From Ceratopteris richardii (Eukaryota > Streptophyta > Polypodiopsida > Polypodiales > Pteridaceae), in assembly GCA_020310875.1 (NCBI GenBank), contig CM035416.1:76619080-76683079 (forward strand): DNA of 64,000 nucleotides, read 5' to 3'. Below are positions 31,983 to 42,512 of this stretch, in pieces. The first letter of the stretch is position 1; each line of letters begins with the position of its first letter. The translations under genes and the position numbers were made by a program. The notes beneath the pieces are model-generated. The model had not been told where the DNA came from. It searched no databases and worked only from the letters and a program-made list of their open reading frames with translations.

Positions 31983-33143
31983 TCAGAATTGGAAAGAAGG
32001 ATAATGTTCCATAAACTCATCTAAACCAACCCATGTTGAATCTTCAATAGGATATGCAAACCACTTTACTAAAATTTCCACTATTTCACGATTCCTAAGA
32101 TGTCTAACTCTCCTATCCAATATAACTTCTGGTTCAAGTTCAAAAGTGGCATCTTCCTTCAACTTAGATTTGTCCTGCAAAACATGATCAGCATTAGGAA
32201 CATACTTTTTAAGTAATCCAACATGGAAGACTGGATGAATTTTCAAAGTATTAGGTAGGTCAAGTAAATATGCAACAGAACCAATTTTCTTTAAGATTTT
32301 GAAAGGATGAGCATAACGAGGAGACAATCGACAATCTTTGCCTAAAACCAGATTTGATTTAGAAGGACTCACTTTCAAAAAAACCAGATCATTTGTTCTA
32401 AATTCCAAGGGCCTCTTTTTGAGATCATGATATAATTTCTGACGTTTCTGTGCATCTTTCATGTTTTTCCTTACCTTATTTAGCTCCAAATCCATGTTTT
32501 CAAGCATCTGTTTGGATATTTGAACCTGATTCTGTGAATTAAAAAGTGAATGCCACAGCAAGCAATTATAACCATACATTGCTTCAAAAGGTGTCATGTT
32601 AATAGAGGAATGCCATGCACTATTATATGCATATTCAACCAAGGGTAAATATTCAGTCCAATTGTTTTGCTTATCATTCACATACATGCGTAACATATCC
32701 TCAAGCACCCTGTTAACCCTCTCGGTCTCACCATCGGTTTGAGGATGAAATGCGTACATGCGTAATTCTGTTCCTATGGATTGAAATGTTGCTTTCCAAA
32801 AATTAGATGTGAACCTTGCATCCCTATCAGAAATTATACTTTTGGGTATACCATGTAACCTAAAAATTTCTTTTATGAAAAGTTTAGCAACATGCAAAGC
32901 TGTATTAGTTTTCCTCATGGGAAGAAAATGTGCCATCTTTGTAAGACGGTCCACGACAACAAAGATGGTATCATGCCCACTTCTGGTCACAGGCAACTTT
33001 GTTATAAAATCCATAGAGATGGATTCCCATTTTTGATCAGGCACATCTAATGGTTGTAACATGCCAGGACTCCTTTTAAATTCGGCCTTAACCTGTTGAC
33101 ATTTCAGACATTCTTCGACATACCTCTTAATATCATATTTCAT
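31983..33143 (-). pseudogene. B2 integrase with chromodomain
   Basis: 386 codons. It retains Cys in EECLKCQQ, Asp in SMDFITKLPV, Asp in IISDRDARF and Glu in DGETERVNR, so the zinc-module end and catalytic triad are intact, unlike B1. The C-terminal chromodomain is present (PEVILDRRVRHLRNREIVEI, VKWFAYPIEDSTW). Broken only by the upstream TAG in the zinc module. Confidence 0.9.
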
Positions 33144-33149
33144 ACGTGG

Positions 33150-35399
33150 CTAGTAATATGAAGCTTTCACTTTTGCATAAGTTCTAGAAAAACCAGGGTG
33201 TGCAGAGAAAGGTGCATCATGACAATCGTGCGGGATCTTTTCTTTGAAAACAGATTCTGAAGAAATACATAAACGAGAATTAAAATACAAATAATTATTT
33301 TTCAAATGAAATTTTCCCTGAAACATTGAACCTGAATTCATACGCAAAAATTCCAAGATTGCTGCATAAAATAAATCTTCTTTTAATTCTTTTCCAATAT
33401 CAAAATCAGAGGATAAAATAGAAATTGAACTAGATAGGGGTTTACGACTCAAAGCATCGGCCACCTTGTTTTCTTTTCCTGCTAAGTATTTAATATCAAA
33501 ATCATATTCACTTATCACTTGGATCCATCGTTTTTGTCTATTGTTAAGTAAAGGTTGAGTAAATATGTATTTAAGGCTTTGATGATCTGTTCTTAATTCA
33601 AACTTTACTCCTAGCAATAAGTGTCTCCAATGTTTAAGTATGTGAACAAGTGCAAGCATTTCTAAGTCATGTGTTGTATAATTTAGTTCATGTTTCCTTA
33701 ATTTCCTTGACTCATAAGCCACTACCCTCCCTTCTTGTGAAAGAACGCATCCGATTTGGCTTCCAGTAGCATCACATGCAACAATAAAAGGCTTCCCTAA
33801 CTCAGGTATCTTTAGCACACAATTTTTGATAACTTTCTGTTTTAATTCGTCAAACGCCTTTTGACGCTCATTGTTCCATGTGAACTCTCTATTTTTCTTT
33901 TTCAATTCTGTAAGAGGATTTGCAATTCGAGAAAACTCCCTAATGTGTGCCCTCTCATATTGTGCCAAACCAAGGAAGCTTCTCACATCCCTCACACATT
34001 TGGGTGTAGGCCAGTCAACTATGCTTTTAACTTTCTCAGGATCTATATGAATCCCTTCCTTAGAAACAACTCTCCCCAAATAAGTCACTTCCCCTTTTGC
34101 AAAAAAACATTTACTCATCTTACCATATAGTTTATGCTCTCTTAGTTTTTGTAAAGTCTTCCTGAGATGCAATGCATGTTCATCATCATCCTTAGAATAC
34201 ACAAAAATATCGTCAAGAAAAACTAATATAAATTCATCGAGATATTCATGAAACACATTATTCATCAAACACATAAATGTTGCAGGAGCATTTGTTAATC
34301 CAAAAGGCAAAACTGTGAACTTGTAATGACCATATCGTGTTCTAAAAGCGGTTTTGGGTATGTCCTCAGACTTTACTCTAATTTGATGATATCCCGATCT
34401 TAAGTCAATTTTAGTGAATACTGTGGCACCACTCAATTGACTCAGCAGTTCATCTATGTGTGGCAGTGGATACTTGTTCTTAATGGTTTTCTTGTTCAAT
34501 CCCCTATAGTCAATACAAAGTCTATATGAACCATCTTTCTTTTTCTGAAACAAAACAGGTGCTCCCCAAGGTGAAACACTAGGTCTTATCAACTCCTTCT
34601 TCAATAGATCATCCAATTGGAGCTTCAAATCTTTCAATTCATCAATATTGAACCTATAAGGTGCTCTAGAATAAGGCTCACTTCCTGGATAAAGGTCTAT
34701 AGCATGGTCAATTTTCCTAGGAGGAGGCATGCCCGGTAGATCATCAGGAAATACATCTGCGCACTCATCTAAAAGTTTTTTAACATATTCCGGTATTTCC
34801 TCTTCTTTCTTCTTCTCCTGAAGGTCATGCACATAAACCAAATATGTCTCACAACCCTGTCGAATACCCCTAATCAACTTTATTGTAGAAATAGGAGAAA
34901 AAATTGAATTACACTTGCCTCCAAGACGATGTTCCTTCCCTTCTATTTTCAAAGTAAGGATCCCGCTTTCACAATCAATCACGACACTGTTATGAACTAG
35001 CCAGTTCATTCCAATGATTACATCACATTCTCTCATTTCAATTACATGGAAGGTACCCAAAAACTTATGTTCTCCTAACATAAAATCAAGATTCTCAATA
35101 CAGCCTCGAGTATAGTGTATCCTACCATTAGCCATCTGTACAGGTCTTTTAGTCTGCATCTCAATATGCAACCCTAAAGCTTCTGCCATCTTAAGTGAAA
35201 GGAAACAATTTGTACTACCTGAATCAATCAAGAAACTAACCTTACATGAGGATATGTCCCCCATAATCCTAATCACCGATGCCCTTGAATGAGAAGAAGT
35301 TTTCATGCATTGAAGTCTAGGGCTAGAACACTTACCTTGATCATCCGCTTCCTCAATTGTCATGTTTTCTTCTTGTAGATGAGCTATCTTCCCTTGCAT
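33150..35399 (-). pseudogene. B2 protease, RT, RNase H and integrase N-terminus
   Basis: 749 codons with protease active site [32 protein letters not shown] ([46 protein letters not shown]), RNase H ([20 protein letters not shown]) and the first half of the integrase zinc module. It ends at the same TAG (KASYY*) as B1. The sequence across the protease/RT join is intact here, which identifies the one-base deletion in B1. Confidence 0.9.
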
Positions 35400-35453
35400 A
35401 GAACAGTTGATTGCCTTGTTTGGACATTCAAAAGTGCGATGTCCTTGTTCTCC

Positions 35454-36434
35454 TCATCGAAAACAAAGTCCCAGCCTCTTAGCCCGCTCCAAGAAATCAG
35501 AATCACGTTGCCAGTGCATAACTTCTTGCTTCTTAGGTGTATCCGTTTGCTTCGGCTTTGGTCTTCCTCCTTGCCCGTTAATAGAGTTAGTCGATCTCTG
35601 TCCATTTTGATTTATTGAAATAGGTCTTGGGGGTCGATGTCTTGTTGAGATAAACCTTGATTTGAATGCCTTTCTTGTGGTAAACTTCTCCATCTTCTCA
35701 AAGTTTTCTGCTTTTGCAACCGCATCAAGAAAATCTACACATTCGGATCCCTTTACTTGATAGCGAAGCTCTTCCCGCAAACCCTCAATAAACTTGCTTT
35801 TCAGCGCATCTCTAGAAACTTCTAGTGCATACTTATGTAAACGCAAAAAATTCTCCTTATATTCTTCAACAGACAAGTTATATCTATCATCCTCATGCTG
35901 CTTGAAAGAGTAGAATTCCATTTTCTTTTCCATCCGATAATGTGGAGAACAATAACGATTCTCTGCTTGCTCTCAAAATTCTTTCCAGAGGATCGGACCT
36001 TCACGTGTTCTTGTCTATATATAAGATTTCCACCAAAGTTTTGCGACTCCTCGCAGATGCAGAATTGCCACCTTTGCTTTTGATTCCTCACTAAATACAC
36101 GCAGGTCAAAGAAATCTTCAAGTTCCTCAATCCATGCTTCAAGATCCTCTCCAGTTTTCTTCTCACCATCAAATTCATTTAATTTTGCTCTTTTGAACAC
36201 TTGCTTGAGTGCAGATTCACCTGCATCATCGTCCTCTTCAGGTTCACGTTGCCGTCTAGCTCTACGTGCGTTTGATGTGCCCGCACCATTACCACCTTCA
36301 GCATTGAGGTCCATGAAAGCATTTGCAGTAGCCTCTTTTTGTTTGTTGGATCTTTCTTTATGTAATTCTGCATTCAATCTATGGATAAGCTCCTCTTGTT
36401 CTTCTATCTTCTTCTTCAAAGCCTGCATCTTGTC
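35454..36434 (-). pseudogene. B2 gag
   Basis: Begins MQALKKKIEEQEELIHRLNA. Stops: TAG after WWKSYI (private to B2), TGA after WKEF (shared with B1), and TGA inside the zinc knuckle (CFR then stop, where B1 has CFRCGEQGH), so the second zinc-binding Cys codon TGT became TGA. Otherwise collinear with the B1 gag. Confidence 0.85.
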
Positions 36435-36449
36435 CCGGAATCCAACTCT

Positions 36450-36461
36450 GCTTTGATACCA
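36450..36461 (-). promoter_or_regulatory. Primer binding site of B2 (initiator tRNA-Met, one mismatch)
   Basis: TGGTATCAAAGC on the minus strand; compared with TGGTATCAGAGC in B1 there is one G-to-A change. Confidence 0.88.
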
Positions 36462-36463
36462 CT

Positions 36464-37672
36464 TGTAACAAGTCTCCTAAACTTGAGTCACAATCTCACA
36501 CAGAATAATGGGTTTTGACACCACAATATATAAAGAAGGCAATTAGAGTATACGCAAAACAAGAAGAGAGAGAATTTTATTATCTGTGCAGATTTACAAG
36601 TAGTTCTGATCTGCGTTACAAAATCTATCAGATTGCTTCAATGTGAAGCCTCATCCACCCGACCACCCCCGAGCTGATCTCAATCCCAATCTCAATCACA
36701 ATCACAATCTCAATCCCAATCTCAATCATAATCACAATCTCAATCTCAATCTCAATCTCAATCTCAATCCCAATTCCAGAAGCCGAAAAACGATCATAAT
36801 GACTGTACGACCATCATCCTTTTCTATCTCTCAGTCTTCGTCTTTTTGGGATCTCCGCCTTTCGCCAGCGCACGACCAATCACGCCTTCCTAGACCCGCA
36901 CTTTTAGAATCTGCATGCTCCAAGATAGCGTCTTTTCGCATGTCTCATGCAAGACTTCCGGACCACCCATGCATCTACTTTCCATGTCCACCATCAAGAA
37001 TCGTACCTGCAAAAATAGAGGTAATCCCTGCAACGCACTCACACACACGTCAATCACCCAAAAATAACCCATATGCCCATGTTCGTTTTCTAAATCTGCA
37101 AACATGAATAAGATGAATGAATGAAGGCTTCTCTTTTTTTTTTTGTTTTTTTTTTAAGTGTTGGAAAACGACACTTTTCAAAACCCTATAACTCAAAAAC
37201 AGTGAGGAATCAGCTTGAGCTTGTGAGAGACAAAAATATTCAGTTCTTAAATCTGTACAATAATGTTAGAGACGCCTCAGGTCCAAATCTACTTCCAGAT
37301 ATCACTTTTGGGCCCTGCAAAATCGAAAATTCTAGAGAGAGATGAAAAAACATGAAAAATCTCTTCATTAACCTATCTTCATGGAACCAAATGAGACATA
37401 AAACATACGAACTACAAAAAATTCAATCAGGTAAAGTTTTTCTATTAAGAATACTCTACCTTTCTCTCATACAACACTTTTTCAGATTCCTTCATCTTCA
37501 TGATCGAAATTAACATACAAATTTCATGCGACAACTTTCTAGAGAGAGAATGTAACAAAATTATTGCTACAAAATTTTGCAGACATGATCAAAATATCCT
37601 AAACATAAAATTTCATTATTACCTACACATCTTTTTTTTTTTCCAGGTGGAAAATCAACGTGGCATCTTACA
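36464..37672 (-). repeat. LTR 3 of array B (5' LTR of B2)
   Basis: 1209 bp, with minus-strand ends TGTAAGATGCC and CTTGTTACA. Directly followed by the CCAAC duplication at 37673-37677 and then by gag of element O. Confidence 0.95.
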
Positions 37673-38345
37673 CCAACCTACCAGACGATATCATAACACA
37701 ATGGTTCATCAACAGATTGAATCACAGCTAAAACAGATCATGATCATTCGATGTGTAGACAGGATGACATTGGACGCTGTCATTGCAATGGACTTACAGT
37801 TGGAGCACAAAGTTGGAGGGTTTACGGAGGATCTGGAATGGTTGAAAGCATGTAAGAATGTGACCTAGGATCTGTCCAAACAAGCGTACTGTACTAAGTG
37901 TAAGGACCCCGGTCACACTAGTTCCACATGTGCTCTCAACCAAATGTATTATGCCATTTGTAACACGTCAGGGCACTCAACCGAAACCTGTGCATACAAT
38001 GCAAAGGTGCAGAGTAGAGCGGCAGTAAATGCCATAATACAGGAGCAAGGGCAGCCAGCCAACCATTACGTATCGCCACAGTTGCGGACTAACCAGCAGC
38101 AAGGATACAGGAACTATCGGGGTCTACGAAGTAACAATTTCAATCAAAATCGATGGCAGGCAGGTACATCGGCTGAAGGTACCTCTCTCCCACCCCCTCG
38201 TTGTCATTTCTGTGACGAGGTTGGGCATATTCATAGATTTTGTAAAGAAGCCGCAGAGTATGACAAAAGAAAAAAGGAAAGGCAAAATCCTATGACAAAT
38301 ATGGTTTATATTTCCCCGGTTGATTCACAAGCAGCCGCAATATAG
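37673..38345 (+). pseudogene. Element O gag (right piece) with zinc knuckles
   Basis: Resumes the gag frame interrupted at 10467 (ANLPDDIITQWFINRLNH). A frameshift or stop near 37730 follows, then QIMIIRCVDRMTLDAVIAMD and a TAG at 37866-37868. Zinc knuckles follow: CTKCKDPGHTSSTC (regular), YAICNTSGHSTETC (first Cys replaced by Tyr) and CHFCDEVGHIHRFC (regular). The frame ends at 38343-38345. Heavily mutated, consistent with the oldest element. Confidence 0.8.
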
Positions 38346-39110
38346 ACAAGATCAGGAAAACAGTTGCAACCAGCGGTGGAAGTTTTCGAGCCCAGAATTC
38401 ATGAGCAACAGCAGATTTTTACAAAGGCCAGTCAATGGACAACTAAGGAGCCAACGGTGTTCCCTGACCCAGTTCCGATAACTCAGCCTCCAATGCCAAA
38501 TGCAAGAAAAAATGTACAGAATTCTACCCTGGCAATATTAGAATCGCAACCAGAGTCGGTGATGACCACAGCACAAATAGACCAGGTATGGGATGTTATA
38601 TCTAAGGCCTCAATCACACTTCCTCTGGGACAGTTGCTCGTGCTTGTTCCTGGCGTAAGACAGCAATTCCAACAGCAGGTCAGCCCCAGACCTTCATGTA
38701 CTCCGGCAACTGCGACCATACAACCCAAGATGGATCCTACAGTGGATCATACGGTTCCGCTGATCACCGTTTGGTATAAGAACCAGAAGATCACACAAGT
38801 TTTAATTGATGGAGGGTCTGGAGTGAATATTGCAACAACTGCATTCTATAAGAAACTGGGTTGGACCCAAATTGAACTAGTGCAGTTCTTTGTGTGAATG
38901 GCAGACCAATCCAGAGTCCATCCTGTTGGACTAGTGTGAAATATTCCTATAAGCCCGTAGGGAACTACATTTAAAATGACTTTTGTAGTCCTAGAATTAC
39001 CCGAATCTAGCCTTGACTACAACTTAATCTTCGGTCGACCATGGCTAAAGCAAGCCAAGGTCGTGCAGGATTGGTCAGCTCAAGAGTTAATTTTTTAATA
39101 ACCATCGGAA
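38346..39110 (+). pseudogene. Element O aspartic protease
   Basis: The retropepsin active site reads VLIDGGSGVNIATT (the DGGSG variant, also in element D), with the frame ending at 38897. After two stops the C-terminal motif YNLIFGRPWLKQAKVVQDW is read near 39021-39075. Between 38364 and 38700 is a Pro/Gln-rich linker. Confidence 0.8.
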
Positions 39111-39519
39111 GTATGTCGTTGCATTGGATGCTATGCAACCTTGTGATATACATGCACGCCCATATGTAGCAAAGCTAGTCCATATCTTGGATGGGCTATC
39201 TGATGAGGAGGAGGAGGTTTTCCTCAAAACAAATAAGGACCTCATTGCATTAGGTACTGTAGACTTATAGTCGGTAGCAGATAATTGGAGTCCGGTAGCT
39301 TGTACGGTCGTACCACTGACCGAAGAAGCAGAAGCAGATGCTGACATAACTATGGATGAATCGACATTACAACAACTGCTGCAGCCAGCTGATGACTTGG
39401 CAAAGCCTCGGCAGTTCTATGTACGAGAGGATCAACTGGTAACGTACAATTTGGGTGACATGGTCAACCCGAGACCAGTAAAAATTAAAACATGATTAAC
39501 AGACAACTTCAAAGACGAT
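39111..39519 (+). other. Linker between protease and RT of element O, no intact ORF
   Basis: A degenerate coding linker with stops. Acidic peptide pieces such as LVHILDGLSDEEEEVFLKTN are visible. This corresponds to the variable region seen before RT in element D. Confidence 0.5.
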
Positions 39520-40859
39520 TTGGTGCAACTCCTGCGTGAATTTTCAGATGTCTTCACTTGGGATTATAGAGACATGAAGGGTCTTGACCCACGAATTTAT
39601 CAACATAGAGTGGTGCTGAAACCGGATGCGAGACCTATCAAACAACCTAGTTACAGGATGAATCCTAAATATGCGGCACAGGTTAAGGCCCAACTTGATC
39701 GTTTGTTGAAGGTGGGATTTATTGTGCCAATTGAGCATGCCGAGTGGATCTTGCCAATAGTAATAGTGCCTAAGAAAAATAAACAGTTACGTATTTGTGT
39801 CGACTACCGGAAGCTTAACGCAGCCACCGTACCAGATCTGTTCCCTCTTCCTTTTCTAGATATGATGCTCGATAAGGTAGCTGGTCACGAAATGTATTCT
39901 TTCCTGGATGGCTACAGTGGATATAATCAAGTGAGGATGGCGGAACAGGATATACCGAAGACGGCATTCATCACCAATTGGGGCATTTATGCATGCACCA
40001 TAATGTGGTTCAGTTTGTGGAACGCCCCGAGTACATTCCAAAGATGTATGCAGGAAGTGTTCTCACCTTACCTGACAATGTTTATGCAAGTCTATTTGGA
40101 TGATTTTTCATTATTTGGCGATACTTCGGTGCACCTGTATCATTTACGGTGCTGTTTTGAAAAGTGCAGGGAGTATCGATTATGTTTGAATCCTACCAAA
40201 TCATTCTTTGCGGTCTCCTGTGGGAAGCTGCTTGGTCATATCATTTCCAAACAAGGAATACAGGTGGACCCTGATAAGGTAGTAGCAGTGTTGGAGGCAC
40301 CGATCCCAAAAACACCCAAAGAAGTTATGAGCTTTCTTGGCCAGATCAGGTGGCATGGTAGACACCTACGGTGGCTGGCTCATCTAGCGACACCACTCAA
40401 CCGACTTATGACCAGCACCCCGCATAAGTACGAATGGACTAATGAGTGTCAAAGCGCATTTGATCGTTTGAAGGTCCTATTGACGCAGTCTCCGATCCTG
40501 CAACCGCCTGATTGGGAACAACCATTCCATGTATTTGTGGATGCGTTAGACATAGCGATTGGCAGTGAGCTGATGCAACAAACCGACAAATGGTTTCGAC
40601 CAGTGTACTATGCGAGCCGCAGATTAGCTCCTGCAAAAAGAAATTACTCTGTGACCGAACGAGAGTGTCTTGCTCTGGTTTACTCGGTTAAGAGGTTTCG
40701 GCATTACTTGTTGGGGTGAAGATTCACTTTCCATGTGGATCATGCCGCACTAGTGTATTTGGTTTGCCAACAACACTTAGGCGGCAGACTAGCCAGATGG
40801 GTTTTATTATTACACGAGTTTGATTAAGAATTATTCACCGACCAGGTACGCCACATGTC
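39520..40859 (+). pseudogene. Element O RT and RNase H
   Basis: The ORF to 40719 covers RT: RICVDYRKLNAATVPDLFPL, SFLDGYSGYNQV, a changed motif IMWFSLWNAPSTFQR where MPFGLxNAPATFQR is expected, catalytic YLDD (QVYLDDFSLFGD) and LGHIISKQGIQVDPDKV. RNase H follows (PFHVFVDALDIAIGSELMQQ, NYSVTERECLALVYSVKRF). TGA at 40717-40719 and TAA near 40824 interrupt the end of RNase H (FTFHVDHAALVYLV). The MPFG to MWFS changes would damage RT. Confidence 0.85.
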
Positions 40860-42246
40860 TTGGCGGACTTTTTATCGCGTCTAGATTCCAGTGAGTCCCC
40901 GGTAGGTGCCGATGACACAACGTTGGCTATTTATGTCACTGAGGCAGCTCCTAAAGAATTTACAGAACTTTCGGTTGCACTTGCATACTATAATACATTA
41001 ATGACTTTTCTTACTAATGGTTGTCTCCCTCCTAATACTCCTGCTACTCTCTGCCGGAAAATTGCAGTCTACAATCGACGATTTCGGTTGATTGTGGGTC
41101 AACTATATTACATAGATCCGACTGGTGTCCTCCTCAAATGTATCCCTCCACATGAATCGGCATCAGTTATTGCCATGGCTCACTCATCACCCCCCGGAGG
41201 ACACTTCGCACATGACCTCACTCATTGAAAAATCCTACAAAGTGGGCTTTGGTGGCCTACAATGTACAAAGATGTTGTTAAACATGTGCAGCAGTGTGAT
41301 GTCTGTCAATGGTCTGGACAGCCCTTGCAGCGACATTTCTTTCCTCTCCAACCTGTCCTGCCTCTTGAACCATTTCAAAAGTGGGGTTTAGATTTCATTG
41401 GCCCAATTACACCCCCAGCAACCCTCACCAACAACCGATATATCTTGACTTGTACAGACTATGCCACTAGGTGGGTGAAAGCTTGGGCTCTACGTTCTGC
41501 CATAGTTGTTTCGGTGGCCAAATGTTTGATGAAGGATGTCTTCCCTCGATACGGATTACCTCTGGGGATAGTGACGGACCAAGGTACACATTTTGCAAAT
41601 ACCTTAATGAAGGTGCTGACTCAGACTTTCTAGATTGTGCATAAATTCAGCTCACCTTACTATCCACATGCAAATGGTCTTGTTGAGAGCACTAATAAGA
41701 CTTTGCTGAATATTCTCCGGAAATTGATTTTGGAGTGTCCGGAACGATGGGACTAGCTCTTACGTGCCATTTTGTGGGCTTATCGGACCACGTATAAAGT
41801 GGCTACCAGAACGACTCCGTTTAAACTTGCTTATGGACTGGAAGCTATTGCGCCAATGGAAGTGGTGGTGTCGAGTCTGCGAGTAGCCTTATCTCAGAAA
41901 TTGCTACCGGAAGAATCTTTTCCATTCCGGTTAGATGTTCTCAGATCATTGGATGAACAACGCTTGGAAAGCTTCATGATTCTTCAAGAAGTTCAGCTAC
42001 GTCAAGCCCGCACTCATGATCGTTTTTTAAAAACCCCTGTACTTACAGTTGGCCAACTCGTTCTATTCTATAATGCTAAAGCCAATAGATCTACCAAAAA
42101 ATTTACGGTGGTTCGGTCCATATCGGATTGTTGAACAAGTGGGACCTGCAAATTTTCGGTTGGCAACTTTAACAGGTGTCCTTCTTCCAAAAGCGATTAA
42201 TGGCTCCAAACTCCGCCCCTATAACCCGCCGTCTACTAACTCATGA
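40860..42246 (+). pseudogene. Element O integrase
   Basis: Pieces in order: MADFLSRLDSSESPV linker, H2C2 module (HSSPPGGHFAHDLTH, TGA, then CDVCQ), core with Asp in GLDFIGPITPP, Asp in VTDQGTHFA and Glu in ANGLVESTN, and tail PYRIVEQVGPANFRLATLTG ending KLRPYNPP. Stops interrupt it at 41226, 41631 and about 41753, and a frameshift lies near 42110. The catalytic triad residues survive despite the breaks. Confidence 0.85.
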
Positions 42247-42512
42247 GGTGTACTCGGTATTTTTTCTCTTTTTCGCTGGTCACTTGATTTTATTTTCTAC
42301 CCCCTATGTTTCAGTTGACCAACTATCATAATCCTTCCATTTTGCTGATTTAATCATGATTAATAGTTGCCTCTCTGTCACTACTTCTGTTCATGCATGC
42401 ATGTCACCATTATGAAGGATATATTTCCAATACTGCATTATGATTAGGGTTCTTGCCACCTAATTTTCCCTGTGCTCTTACTTAGTCTTGTTTCTTTCAC
42501 TGATAATCACTA
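42247..42512 (+). other. Spacer between pol and third ORF of element O
   Basis: AT-rich, with no gene seen. It separates the integrase stop from the downstream third ORF. Confidence 0.6.

Larger units (their letters stand above)
25087..37672 (-). mobile_element. Chromovirus B: tandem array LTR-internal-LTR-internal-LTR
   Basis: Two copies of a minus-strand Ty3/gypsy chromovirus share a middle LTR. LTRs are at 25087-26289, 30799-31953 and 36464-37672; internal regions are 26290-30798 (B1) and 31954-36463 (B2). Each internal region has an initiator-Met primer site, Gag with one zinc knuckle, protease, RT, RNase H, integrase and a C-terminal chromodomain. One CCAAC duplication flanks the whole. 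Both internal copies share two in-frame stops (TGA in gag, TAG in integrase) and each has private lesions. Unequal recombination between two related copies is the likely origin. All copies are non-coding as they stand. Confidence 0.95.

Noticed and set aside
25087..37672. Array B as two independent insertions
   Set aside because: Only the outermost LTR ends carry a matching target duplication (CCAAC), and the middle LTR is shared.
37500..37688. N-terminal part of the ORF starting at 37500
   Set aside because: It runs through the end of B LTR 3 into gag of element O; only the part after 37672 belongs to gag.
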